From CAZBSE01 sp964494385 (GTDB lineage Bacteria > Actinomycetota > Humimicrobiia > Humimicrobiales > Humimicrobiaceae): a stretch of 18,459 bases of DNA. Below the pieces are notes generated by a model. It saw nothing but the letters and a program-made list of their open reading frames with translations. It did no database searches and was not told where the DNA came from. Location: positions 1-18,459 of the forward strand of contig CAZBSE010000025.1 of the NCBI GenBank assembly GCA_964494385.1, in the 5' to 3' direction. Below, in pieces: positions 5,718 through 14,483 of the stretch (the first letter of the stretch is position 1; each line of letters begins with the position of its first letter). A program made the position numbers and the translations under genes.

Positions 5718-7631
5718 TTAAAATATTTTCAAACTCATTTTCTCTTTTTCCAATTCTATCAACCTTCGGTATAACTCATCGTATTTTTTAGCCATCTCAT
5801 CATCTTTTATGCCGCTGCTTTTACCTTTACTTTTTTCATATTCTATCATCTTTTTCCTTATTTTCTCAATTTCTTCAGAAATATAAATCCCCTTTAAATT
5901 ACTGATGATTTCACTGCTTACCTTATTTATATTCTCTTCCTTGAACTGCGGTTCGCTAAACAAGATATAATTATACAGCTTCTTTGCATCTTCGTTCTCT
6001 ATTGCCCCTGACGTAATTTTAAGTGGAAAGTTTACCTTTTTGCCTTCTTCTCTGATTCTTAAAATGTCTTCTCTTACAATCAAATAAAGTTCCCTGGTAT
6101 CCTCAAACCTAAAATAACCCGGACCCAGGCCCAAAAGCTCATCAATCTGATTTCCCAGCCCGTTTATTACCAGTTTTAATGCCTCCACCTCTATTCTTTT
6201 AATAGGAGTTATGTTATCGCTTGCATACTCTTTTTTACCGTTATCCTGATATTCATCCCGGCGTATATTCCTGTTTTTGTAGTCTTTCGCTTTCTTTAAC
6301 ACTTCTTCCAGAAGCAGGTTTTCCTTAAGCTCCAGCTTCCCGGCTACCCTTTTTATACATTCCTCCTGTATTATCCGGGAGGAAAGAGTTGCTATGAACC
6401 TTGTAACATGATCACTTGCTTTCAGCTTTCCTGCCAGATTACCGATATCGTATTTATTTATAATGGCGTCAAGTGTAAAATCAATAATATTCATAGAACT
6501 TTCAATCTTGCTGATAAAGGCATCTTTGCCCTTTTTAAATATAAAATCCGCAGGATCGTAACCCTCTTCGAGTATAGACACTTTTATGTTTAAATTACTT
6601 TCATAATACAGATCCAGTTTATCGTTATACTCTTTTAACCTCTCAATACCTTTAAGGGAAGCATTCCTCCCCGCTGTATCACTGTCAAAGACCAGCACGA
6701 TATTTTTTGTAAACCGGCCTAAAAGCTTTATCTGCTCTGGGGTAAGAGCCGTGCCCATACTTGCAACTGCGTTTTTTATACCTTTCTGATACAGGGCCAT
6801 CACATCGGTGTATCCCTCCACTATAAGTACCTCATCCTTCTCGACAATATAATTTTTTGCCTGAGAGATCCTGTATATGTTTTTACTTTTGGAATAGAGA
6901 CTGGTCTCGGGTGTATTTATATACTTTGCCTTCTGTCCGCCTGTCCTGGCTGCATCCTTGGTTATCCTTCCCCCGAAACCTATTGTTTTACCCACTATAT
7001 CTTCAGTGGGAAACATTATCCTTCCCCTGAAGCGGTCGTATATCTCACCCGGAGCCCTATCGCTCTCAACGGCAAGGCCGCATTTTACTATCTCATTAGA
7101 CTTGTATCCTCTTTTCCTGGCAAAATTTGAAAATCCATCCCAGCTATCCAGGCTATATCCTACCTCGAATTCATTTAGCGTTTCTTCAGTGAAACCTCTG
7201 TTTTTTAGATAGTTCATCGAAAACAGGCCTTTTTTACTATTGAAAAGAACAAAATTGTAATACTTTCTGGCAAGTTCATTTAATTCCACCAGCCTGTTCT
7301 TCAGTTTTGATGGCTGCCTGGAGCTGCTGTAGCTGTACTTCAGGCTATACCCAACCTTTTTTGCCAGAAATTCGACAGCTTCCATAAATTCCGTGTTTTC
7401 AATCTTTTCAATAAAGCTTATTACGTCGCCGCCTTCTCCGCATCCGAAACAATGATAAAGCTGCTTTGAAGGATCAACGGTAAATGACGGAGTTTTCTCT
7501 TTATGGAAAGGACAGAGTCCTGTATAATTCCTGCCGGTTTTCTTAAGCTTAACGTAACCCGAGATAATACTGTAAATATCCGCTTTGGATTTTAGTTCCT
7601 CTACTTCTCCCTGTTTTAAACTTCTGTTCAT
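5718..7631 (-). CDS. dnaG: DNA primase DnaG
   Basis: Primase of 637 aa, a usual size. The N-terminal CHC2 zinc-binding domain has Cys40-x2-His43 (CPFHKEKTPSF) and Cys61-x2-Cys64 (YHCFGCGEGGDV). The catalytic core follows, with the TOPRIM motifs EGYTDVMALYQKG (Glu272) and FDSDTAGRNA (Asp316, Asp318). The C-terminal part (about 440-637) is less conserved and would be the helicase-binding domain; it ends in a charged, probably helical tail. It synthesises RNA primers at the replication fork with DnaB. The ATG at 7629-7631 has no clear Shine-Dalgarno, unlike rpoD downstream. It is separated from ppdK by 170 noncoding bases that hold a promoter, so it likely heads its own dnaG-rpoD transcript. Confidence 0.97.
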   Translation of the reverse strand: MNRSLKQGEVEELKSKADIYSIISGYVKLKKTGRNYTGLCPFHKEKTPSFTVDPSKQLYHCFGCGEGGDVISFIEKIENTEFMEAVEFLAKKVGYSLKYSYSSSRQPSKLKNRLVELNELARKYYNFVLFNSKKGLFSMNYLKNRGFTEETLNEFEVGYSLDSWDGFSNFARKRGYKSNEIVKCGLAVESDRAPGEIYDRFRGRIMFPTEDIVGKTIGFGGRITKDAARTGGQKAKYINTPETSLYSKSKNIYRISQAKNYIVEKDEVLIVEGYTDVMALYQKGIKNAVASMGTALTPEQIKLLGRFTKNIVLVFDSDTAGRNASLKGIERLKEYNDKLDLYYESNLNIKVSILEEGYDPADFIFKKGKDAFISKIESSMNIIDFTLDAIINKYDIGNLAGKLKASDHVTRFIATLSSRIIQEECIKRVAGKLELKENLLLEEVLKKAKDYKNRNIRRDEYQDNGKKEYASDNITPIKRIEVEALKLVINGLGNQIDELLGLGPGYFRFEDTRELYLIVREDILRIREEGKKVNFPLKITSGAIENEDAKKLYNYILFSEPQFKEENINKVSSEIISNLKGIYISEEIEKIRKKMIEYEKSKGKSSGIKDDEMAKKYDELYRRLIELEKEKMSLKIF

Positions 7632-7747
7632 TATCTTAAATCACAAACACAATAATTAAAATATATTCTAAAACTCCCGGGAATGAAAAAATCAAATTAC
7701 CTCAAGTCGTAAGAATACTGCGGACCTGTACTTATTTTACCACTACT

Positions 7748-7776
7748 ATATTATTTATAAGAGGGATTATTTCCAA
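7748..7776 (-). promoter_or_regulatory. Candidate promoter of dnaG-rpoD
   Basis: TTGGAA (7771-7776) and TAATAT (7748-7753) on the minus strand with a 17-bp spacer. Transcription would start near 7741, leaving a leader of about 110 bases before the dnaG ATG. I see no riboswitch in that leader. Confidence 0.45.
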
Positions 7777-7801
7777 ATATTTTAAAATTTTCAAACATTT
7801 T

Positions 7802-10426
7802 TTATTTTTCTTCCTTTATAGCTGCATGAGCAGCAGCCAATCTGGCAATAGGTACCCTGTATGGGGAACAGCTCACATAATCCATTCCGATCTCATGGCA
7901 GAATTCCACCGAATTCGGGTCGCCGCCGTGTTCACCGCAAATGCCGATCTTTAAATTCTTCCTTACTTTCCTGCCCTTTTCCACACCCATTTTCATCAAC
8001 TGGCCCACGCCCATCCTGTCAATAGTGGCAAATGGATCCTTGTCCAGAATTCCTTTTTCCAGATAATCAGGCAGAAACTTACCGGAATCATCCCTGGAAA
8101 ATCCAAATGTCATCTGGGTTAGATCATTTGTGCCGAAACTAAAGAATTCGGCTTCCGATGCAATTTCATCAGCAGTTACACATGCCCTTGGAATTTCAAT
8201 CATGGTCCCGACCTTATAATCAAACTTTATACTCTCTTTGTCCATTATGGCATCTGCAACCCTGATAATTTGCTCTTTTAAAACTTTTACCTCTCTTACA
8301 TTCCCCACCAGAGGTATCATTACTTCAGGTATAACCTTGTACCCTTTCCTGATAAGATCAACAGTTGCTTCAAATATAGCCCTTACCTGCATCTCAAGAA
8401 TTTCAGGATAAGTAATGGAAAGCCGGCACCCTCTATGTCCCAGCATAGGGTTCATCTCATGAAGGGAATTAATGGTTGCCTTAAGCTCGTCAAATTTTAA
8501 GCCCAGCTCCCCCGCTATTTCCCTTATGTCATCATCTTCCTGGGGCAAGAATTCATGCAGGGGCGGATCCAGAAGCCTTATAGTCACAGGAAAGCCGTTC
8601 ATCACCTTTAATATCCCAATAAAATCTTTTTTCTGCATGGGTAAAAGCTCTCCCAGAGCTTTTTCTCTTTTTTTCTTGCTGTCAGCTACTATCATCTTTC
8701 TCATAGCTTTTATCCTATCTGCTTCAAAGAACATATGCTCTGTTCTGCAAAGACCGATGCCTTCAGCTCCAAAATTCAAGGCAACTTCGGAATCCCTGGG
8801 AGTATCTGCATTTGCCCTTATTCCAATTTTTTTATAACCATCGACCCAGCTCATAAACTCTTTAAAACTATCTCCCATCACAGGATCCACTACCGGAATT
8901 CTCCCTGCAAACACCTCTCCTGTAGAGCCGTCAAGCGTAATCCAGTCACTTTTATTTATCTTTTTGCCATTTGCCTCAAAATACTGTTTATTTTCAAATA
9001 CTTTAATATCCTCTGCACCGGCTACACAGCACTTGCCCATACCTCTTGCAACCACGGCAGCGTGTGAGGTCATGCCTCCTCTTGCAGTTAAAATCCCCTG
9101 TGCGGCCGCCATACCCTGGATGTCTTCGGGGGAAGTTTCCGTTCTTACCAGAATAACATTTCCGTTTTTAGCTTCCTCAACTGCTGTATCTGCATCAAAA
9201 ACTACTTTTCCCAGCGCCGCTCCCGGTGATGCAGGCAGCCCTTTGGCTATCAGCTCCGCATCTTTTTTAGCTTTAATATCCAGCTGTTTATGCAGCAACT
9301 GATCAAGCATTTGGGGTTCTACCCTGGTTATCGCAGTCTTTTTGTCTATAAGACCCTGTTTTAACATATCCACAGCTGCCTTGAGCGCTGCTGCGGCAGT
9401 TCTTTTCCCGGTTCGGGTTTGAAGCATATATAATTTGCCTTCCTGAATGGTAAATTCAACATCCTGCATATCTCTGTAATGATCTTCCAGTTTATTACGT
9501 ATCCCGATCAGCTGTTTGTATATTTCAGGCATTTCCTGTTCAAGTTTGGAAATTGCCTGCGGTGTCCTGATTCCCGCAACCACATCTTCGCCCTGCGCAT
9601 TTATCAGATATTCACCGTAAAATTTATCCTCGCCCGTGGCCGGATTTCTGGTAAAGGCTACACCGGTCCCCGAATTCTGACCCATATTTCCGAATACCAT
9701 AGCCTGTACATTTACAGCTGTACCGATATTATGAGGAATGTCGTGAAGATTCCTATAAGATATAGCTCTTTTATTGTTCCAGGAACCAAATACGGCATCA
9801 ATGGACATGCTTAACTGCTTCCGGGGATCCTGGGGAAAACTTTTACCCTTGGCTTCTTTGATTATTTTCTTATAATCATCTACCAGTCCCTTTAAATCTT
9901 CAGCAGTAAGCTCCGTATCAAATTTTACTTTTCTGCTGTTTTTTTTAGTCTGGAGAGCTTCTTCAAATTTGTCGTGTTCCACTCCCATAACCACGTCACC
10001 GAACATCTGTACAAATCTTCTATAAGAATCCCAGGCGAATCTTTCATTTTTTGTCTTCTCTATTAACGCCTTTATGGTCCTGTCATTTAAACCCAGGTTC
10101 AGTACCGTATCCATCATGCCGGGCATAGAAATAGCTGCTCCTGATCTTACTGAAACCAGAAGTGGATTTTTTTCATCTCCAAAACCCATTCCCATTTTTT
10201 CTTCTAATTTCTTTAAATTTTCATTAATTTGCTCTTCCAGACCTTCAGGATACCTTTTGCCCAGATCATAGAACAGGTTACACACTTCTGTGGTTATGGT
10301 AAAACCGTAGGGTACGGGCAGCCCTATATTGGTCATTTCCGACAGATTGGCGCCTTTCCCTCCCAGGAGCTTCTTCATTTCTTTCTTACCTTCACCGAAA
10401 AAATATACATACTTTTTAGAAACCAT
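7802..10426 (-). CDS. ppdK: Pyruvate, phosphate dikinase
   Basis: Enzyme of 874 aa, the standard length, interconverting pyruvate + ATP + Pi and phosphoenolpyruvate + AMP + PPi. The N-terminal nucleotide-binding domain begins with LLGGKGANLSEMTNIGLPVP and has SVRSGAAISMPGMMDTVLNL. The swivelling phosphohistidine domain has TARGGMTSHAAVVARGMGKC with His455 as the phosphate carrier and Thr453 at the place phosphorylated by PDRP in regulated members. The C-terminal PEP/pyruvate TIM barrel has GIGLCRTEHMFF, FFSFGTNDLTQMTFGFSRDD and GICGEHGGDP with Cys830. All key residues are intact. The start is ATG 10424-10426; AAGGA abuts it with no spacer and AAAGGG lies about 14 bases upstream, so ribosome loading is unusual. 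It stands alone between glyS and dnaG with gaps of 119 and 170 bp. No PDRP gene is in the window. Confidence 0.97.
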   Translation of the reverse strand: MVSKKYVYFFGEGKKEMKKLLGGKGANLSEMTNIGLPVPYGFTITTEVCNLFYDLGKRYPEGLEEQINENLKKLEEKMGMGFGDEKNPLLVSVRSGAAISMPGMMDTVLNLGLNDRTIKALIEKTKNERFAWDSYRRFVQMFGDVVMGVEHDKFEEALQTKKNSRKVKFDTELTAEDLKGLVDDYKKIIKEAKGKSFPQDPRKQLSMSIDAVFGSWNNKRAISYRNLHDIPHNIGTAVNVQAMVFGNMGQNSGTGVAFTRNPATGEDKFYGEYLINAQGEDVVAGIRTPQAISKLEQEMPEIYKQLIGIRNKLEDHYRDMQDVEFTIQEGKLYMLQTRTGKRTAAAALKAAVDMLKQGLIDKKTAITRVEPQMLDQLLHKQLDIKAKKDAELIAKGLPASPGAALGKVVFDADTAVEEAKNGNVILVRTETSPEDIQGMAAAQGILTARGGMTSHAAVVARGMGKCCVAGAEDIKVFENKQYFEANGKKINKSDWITLDGSTGEVFAGRIPVVDPVMGDSFKEFMSWVDGYKKIGIRANADTPRDSEVALNFGAEGIGLCRTEHMFFEADRIKAMRKMIVADSKKKREKALGELLPMQKKDFIGILKVMNGFPVTIRLLDPPLHEFLPQEDDDIREIAGELGLKFDELKATINSLHEMNPMLGHRGCRLSITYPEILEMQVRAIFEATVDLIRKGYKVIPEVMIPLVGNVREVKVLKEQIIRVADAIMDKESIKFDYKVGTMIEIPRACVTADEIASEAEFFSFGTNDLTQMTFGFSRDDSGKFLPDYLEKGILDKDPFATIDRMGVGQLMKMGVEKGRKVRKNLKIGICGEHGGDPNSVEFCHEIGMDYVSCSPYRVPIARLAAAHAAIKEEK

Positions 10427-10467
10427 TCCTTATCAATCCCTTTCCTACTGTTAAATTATTGACTTTA

Positions 10468-10473
10468 ATTATA
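10468..10473 (-). promoter_or_regulatory. Candidate -10 element of ppdK
   Basis: A perfect TATAAT on the minus strand, 41 bases before the ppdK ATG, in the 119-bp glyS-ppdK gap. No good -35 box is visible at 16-18 bp. The gap also has a long T-run on the minus strand but no stable hairpin before it, so no clear glyS terminator. Confidence 0.35.
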
Positions 10474-10545
10474 TTTGCAAACAAATTGAAATATGATATC
10501 AGAAAAATTAAAAAAAATTAAGAGTAAATTATTTTTATAACGTCC

Positions 10546-12672
10546 CTATGTTTTATTGTTGCCCTCTATGATTATTTTTGAGAAGTCCGCCAGCATCAGG
10601 TAAATATCAGCCACTTCCTTAACCAGATTAATTCTGTTGGTCCTTATGGTTTTATCCTCGTCCATAACCAGGACCTTATCGAAAAACAAATCTACAACTT
10701 CACCAAAAGGCTTAAGTTCGGTAAGCGCTGAACCGTAGTCTTTTTTTAGTATTAATTTTTTAATTATTGTTTCTTTTTTACTCATATGCAAGAATAACTC
10801 TTTCTCGTATTTACCTTTAAGAAGACCGGCATCAACTCTTCCGCATTTTTTCCTGTTTACTATATTTTTACATCTTATCATAGGTAATGAAATCTTCTTT
10901 ATATCCTGTTCTGCGATAAATTTATCAACTGCTTTATATCTTAAATCCATATCCAGGACAGAACAGCATCCCGAGCCCAGAACTGATTCTAAAATATCCA
11001 ATCTCTTGCCTTTTTTCTCCAGTATGAATCTATATCTGGTGACAATAAAATCCTTGATTTTAAAATTAATATCCGGATCAGCGGCGGCCTTTAAATCGAA
11101 AGATTCAGCAAACAGCTGCCGGCTGTAACCTATCAGGCTGTCAAGATCGAAATCATATCGCTTATGGAGTGCCGTAAGTACAATACCCGAGGCTTTTCTT
11201 CTCAGCGCAAAAGGATCTGCAGAGCCAGAGGGTATCTTCCCTGACAGAAACATTCCGGTTATAGTGTCAATTTTATCGGCAATAGACAATACTGCCCCTG
11301 TATCTGTATGGGGAAGGGTATCGCCCGCATATCTGGGAAGGTAGTGCTCAAAAATTGCATCCGAAACTTTCTTGTTCTCTCCGCTTTCCCTGGCATACTG
11401 CCGGCCTACTATTCCCTGGAGTGCAGGAAATTCCACCACCATATTGGTAACCAGGTCACACTTACAGAGCATGCTTGCCTTTGCAAGGCTGTCCGATATA
11501 TTACCCTCAGGGAGAGTTCCGGACTTCACCAGCAATCGAGCTGTATGCATGCTGATTTTCTTGAGCCTTAAGGCCTTATCATATATGCTGCCAAGATTTG
11601 AAAAGAAAATAACCCCCTTTAATTTGTCCAGCCAGTAGTTAAAATCATGCTTTCTGTCTTCCTCATAAAAGAATGCGGCATCACTCAGTCTGGCTCTTAG
11701 AACCCTCTCATTGCCTTTCTTTATCCCGCCATTATCCTTTACCCCGTTCTGTACAATAATGAACTTGGTGCTTACTTTGCCTGATCTGTCCAGAACGGCA
11801 AAATATTTCTGGTGATGCTGTATTGCTTCTATCAGCAGTTCTTTTGGAATATAAAGAAACTTTTGGGGAAAGCTGCCTTCAATGACATTGGGTATATCAA
11901 CCAGGTTTACTACATCGTTAAGCAAATCCTGGTTGAGGACCACCCTGCAGCGGCCCTTCCATATTTTCCGTTCCAGATCTTCAATCTGATCCAGTATAAG
12001 TCCCTTTCTTTTTTTGGCATCTGCTATTACCATTCCTTTATCTTCAAGCAGCTCAAAATAACTGCCGGTCTCCTTTATGGTAATAGGTCCGGGACTTAAG
12101 GTGCGGTGCCCAAAAGTAATATTTCCTGATCTGAGGTTTTCAAGGTTAAATTTTATTACCTTTCTACCGTACAGGGCCAGTATCCATCTTATGGGACGTA
12201 TGAATTTGATGTCATAATCCGCCCAGGTCATCTGCTTGCCGAAGGACATTGCCAGTATGGACTCCTTGAGTATAGGGGAAAGGATATCTGCAGTTTTTTT
12301 ACCCTGCTGTTTTATTTTTTTCCCAGCATATATACCCTTGCCTTCAATTTCAATTTCCTCCAGGTCCGAGACTTTCAAATCCAGGCTCCTGGCAAAACCC
12401 CGGGCGGCACGGGTCGGATTTCCATCCTTGTCAAATGCAACTTTAAAAAGAGGACCGGTAACCGTTTGAATTTTAGATTTTTGGACCTCTTCCAGTCCTT
12501 CCACTACGGCAACCAGCCTTCTCGGCGAGCTGTAGACCTTGATATCTGTAAATTCCAATCTATTTTCAGTTAATTTATTTTTAACGGTCTCTTTAAGCCC
12601 GGCTGTCCCCTCATCAATGCATGAGGGCGGAAGTTCTTCGGTTCCAATTTCAAAAATTAAGTCTCTTTTCAT
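10546..12672 (-). CDS. glyS: Glycyl-tRNA synthetase beta subunit
   Basis: Beta subunit of the alpha2-beta2 class of glycyl-tRNA synthetase, 708 aa, close to the usual length of about 690. Family marks are the N-terminal LIFEIGTEELPPSC (5-18), YSSPRRLVAVVEGL (47-60), FIRPIRWILALYG (157-169), HHQKYFAVLD (286-295), a core stretch CDLVTNMVVEFPALQGIVGR followed by QYA (405-427), IADKIDTITGMF (464-475) and SADPFALRRKASGIV (484-498). The beta subunit recognises and binds tRNA-Gly; its C-terminal region carries the anticodon-binding part. The ATG overlaps the glyQ stop as ATGA, and AGGA lies seven bases upstream inside glyQ, so the two subunits are made by coupled translation in equal amounts. Confidence 0.97.
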   Translation of the reverse strand: MKRDLIFEIGTEELPPSCIDEGTAGLKETVKNKLTENRLEFTDIKVYSSPRRLVAVVEGLEEVQKSKIQTVTGPLFKVAFDKDGNPTRAARGFARSLDLKVSDLEEIEIEGKGIYAGKKIKQQGKKTADILSPILKESILAMSFGKQMTWADYDIKFIRPIRWILALYGRKVIKFNLENLRSGNITFGHRTLSPGPITIKETGSYFELLEDKGMVIADAKKRKGLILDQIEDLERKIWKGRCRVVLNQDLLNDVVNLVDIPNVIEGSFPQKFLYIPKELLIEAIQHHQKYFAVLDRSGKVSTKFIIVQNGVKDNGGIKKGNERVLRARLSDAAFFYEEDRKHDFNYWLDKLKGVIFFSNLGSIYDKALRLKKISMHTARLLVKSGTLPEGNISDSLAKASMLCKCDLVTNMVVEFPALQGIVGRQYARESGENKKVSDAIFEHYLPRYAGDTLPHTDTGAVLSIADKIDTITGMFLSGKIPSGSADPFALRRKASGIVLTALHKRYDFDLDSLIGYSRQLFAESFDLKAAADPDINFKIKDFIVTRYRFILEKKGKRLDILESVLGSGCCSVLDMDLRYKAVDKFIAEQDIKKISLPMIRCKNIVNRKKCGRVDAGLLKGKYEKELFLHMSKKETIIKKLILKKDYGSALTELKPFGEVVDLFFDKVLVMDEDKTIRTNRINLVKEVADIYLMLADFSKIIIEGNNKT

Positions 12673-13553
12673 CGTTGCTTCCTACTTTTTTTCATCAGCG
12701 GATATCCCAGTTGCTCTCTCTGCTCCAGATAAGCGGAGCACAAGTTTTTGGCAAGATTTCTTACCCTGGCAATATATGAAGTCCTCTCCGCCACGCTTAT
12801 TGCCTCTCTTGCATCCAACAAATTAAAGATATGCGAGCACTTGAGTACATATTCACAGCCCACAAAAATAAGCTTCCTTTCCATAACCTTCTTAAATTCC
12901 TTCTCATATCTTGAAAACAAATCCAGAAGCATGCTTACGCTGGCTACCTCAAAATTATATTCGGACCATTGTTTTTCCGATTCAAGATGCAGGTCCCCGT
13001 AAGTAATGCTGTCGGACCATTTCAAATCCCAGAAACTGTCCTTATCCTGCAGATACATGGCAATCCGTTCCAGGCCATAGGAAATTTCTGCCGAAACCGG
13101 TTTAAGCGGAAGGCCTCCCATCTGCTGAAAATAAGTAAACTGGGTGATTTCCATTCCATCGGCCCATACTTCCCAGCCCAGGCCCGCCGCCCCTATGGTG
13201 GGAGACTGCCAGTCATCCTCTACCAGCCTTATATCATGCAGCTTCAATTCAATGCCCAGGCTCTTCAGGGAACCGAGATATATTTCTATTACATCATCAG
13301 GAGACGGCTTTAATAGAACCTGAAACTGATAGAAGAACTGGGTCCTGAAGGGATTCTGTCCGTATCTGCCGTCTGTAGGTCTCCTGCTTGGCTCGACATA
13401 AGCCACATTCCACGGTTCAGGGCCCAGACACCGCAGAAAGGTATCAGGATTGAATGTGCCTGCCCCTTTTTCCAGATCCATCGGCTGTTTTATGATACAC
13501 CCATTAGCTGCCCAGTATTTCTGAAGGCTTAAAATTATGTCTTGAAAATTCAT
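12669..13553 (-). CDS. glyQ: Glycyl-tRNA synthetase alpha subunit
   Basis: Catalytic alpha subunit, 294 aa, standard length, a class II aminoacyl-tRNA synthetase core that activates glycine. Visible are the N-terminal FQDIILSLQKYWAANGCIIK (3-22), motif 2 region VEPSRRPTDGRYGQNPFR followed by QFQVLLKPSP, the DDWQSPTIGAAGLGWEVWAD stretch, and motif 3 EISYGLERIAMYLQ. The C-terminus (SYIARVRNLAKNLCSAYLEQ and following) is helical and contacts the beta subunit. The ATG at 13551-13553 has no Shine-Dalgarno, but a promoter with TTGACT and TAAAAT ends eight bases before it, so a leaderless mRNA is likely. No T-box leader is present, although many Gram-positive glyQS operons have one. It begins the glyQ-glyS operon. 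Confidence 0.97.
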   Translation of the reverse strand: MNFQDIILSLQKYWAANGCIIKQPMDLEKGAGTFNPDTFLRCLGPEPWNVAYVEPSRRPTDGRYGQNPFRTQFFYQFQVLLKPSPDDVIEIYLGSLKSLGIELKLHDIRLVEDDWQSPTIGAAGLGWEVWADGMEITQFTYFQQMGGLPLKPVSAEISYGLERIAMYLQDKDSFWDLKWSDSITYGDLHLESEKQWSEYNFEVASVSMLLDLFSRYEKEFKKVMERKLIFVGCEYVLKCSHIFNLLDAREAISVAERTSYIARVRNLAKNLCSAYLEQREQLGYPLMKKSRKQR

Positions 13554-13561
13554 AGTTCTTA

Positions 13562-13590
13562 ATTTTAATGATATTAATTTTAATAGTCAA
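13562..13590 (-). promoter_or_regulatory. glyQS promoter placed for a leaderless message
   Basis: TTGACT (13585-13590), 17-bp spacer, TAAAAT (13562-13567) on the minus strand. Only eight bases separate the -10 box from the glyQ ATG, so transcription should start at or within about two bases of the start codon. Confidence 0.55.
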
Positions 13591-13598
13591 TCAAACCG

Positions 13599-13692
13599 GA
13601 GGACAATATCCTCTACTATAGAACTTTTTATATCCGGATTTTAAAAATATATGCTATTAAAACAGATGCCCTGGCAAAAAAGAAGAATCCGG
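13599..13692 (-). other. Paired inverted repeats in the recO-glyQ gap
   Basis: GAGGA-CAATA-TCCTC (13599-13613) is a 5-bp hairpin just upstream of the glyQ -35 box. CCGGATT (13634-13640) and AATCCGG (13686-13692) are a 7-bp inverted repeat with a 45-base loop, just after the recO stop. On the minus strand a pyrimidine-rich run follows the recO-proximal arm. They may be an operator and a weak recO terminator; neither is convincing alone. Confidence 0.25.
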
Positions 13693-13698
13693 AGCCGG

Positions 13699-14481
13699 TC
13701 ATATGCCTATTTTTTTAAGATATTTAAAGCTATCTACATTACATTCCGTATGATAGATTATATAATTTTCTATCAGCCTATACATTCTTTTAAGTGTATG
13801 GGGATTTACTTCCAATCCTTTTATATCTTCCAGCTTAAGTTTAAACAAATCACACAAGAATCTATAATCCGATGCGCTTAAAATTTCCTTACCTCCGGTA
13901 ACATCTGCACATTTCCTGCAAAGAATCCCCCCGTTTTTAACAGAAAAATAAATTTTATGCCTGTGAAAAGAATACAAGCTGCCTAAATTTAAATTACACC
14001 TGCTGCAGTTTTTAAGCAGAGGTATGTAACCTGTTATCCTTAAGAATTTAATTCCAAAAAAACACATTGTCTTTTTAAGCTCCACAACATCTTCCGGTTC
14101 CATACTATCAATCTCATTAAAACAAACATAGATCAGCTTGAATAGAAGAGGAGTCGAATCCCCGCTTGAAGCCTGGGTTTTTAATACAATTTTGCTTATA
14201 ATCTCACAGAATACAAATTTGTAAAAATCCAGGGCGATATTCTTAAAATTCTTTATTATCTCTGCCTGATTTATAATATCCAGATTTCTGCCCGTAGAAA
14301 GCTCCAGATCGACAAGATTAAAAAGCTCAAGCCTTCCCCTGAGCCTGCTGCGTACCTTGCTTGCTCCTTTGGCCACCGCACTTATTAAATCCCCGTCATG
14401 AGAGTACATTTTAACAATCTTATCCGCTTCTCCCAGTTTATATTTTTTTAAAATAATAGCCTTTGTTTTATAATAAGACAT
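13699..14481 (-). CDS. recO: DNA repair protein RecO
   Basis: Recombination mediator of 260 aa, the normal size. RecO works with RecR to load RecA on SSB-coated DNA in gap repair. The N-terminal OB fold is recognisable from TKAIILKKYKLGEADKIVKM followed by YSHDGDLISAVAKGASKVRS and RGRLELFNLVDLEL. The C-terminal helical domain holds a complete four-cysteine zinc site: Cys159-x2-Cys162 and Cys188-x2-Cys191. Its ATG lies two bases after the deoC stop codon and has no Shine-Dalgarno, so it depends on translation of deoC. The gene is the last of the GNAT-era-deoC-recO cluster. Confidence 0.93.
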   Translation of the reverse strand: MSYYKTKAIILKKYKLGEADKIVKMYSHDGDLISAVAKGASKVRSRLRGRLELFNLVDLELSTGRNLDIINQAEIIKNFKNIALDFYKFVFCEIISKIVLKTQASSGDSTPLLFKLIYVCFNEIDSMEPEDVVELKKTMCFFGIKFLRITGYIPLLKNCSRCNLNLGSLYSFHRHKIYFSVKNGGILCRKCADVTGGKEILSASDYRFLCDLFKLKLEDIKGLEVNPHTLKRMYRLIENYIIYHTECNVDSFKYLKKIGI

Positions 14482-14483
14482 TT

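Noticed and set aside
8472..9814. Several plus-strand open frames opposite ppdK
   Set aside because: They are antisense shadows of a fully conserved enzyme gene, with compositions that reflect its reverse complement.
13554..13698. Possible T-box riboswitch before glyQS
   Set aside because: I looked for the conserved T-box/antiterminator sequence and a terminator hairpin with T-run and found neither; the gap is also short for a T-box.
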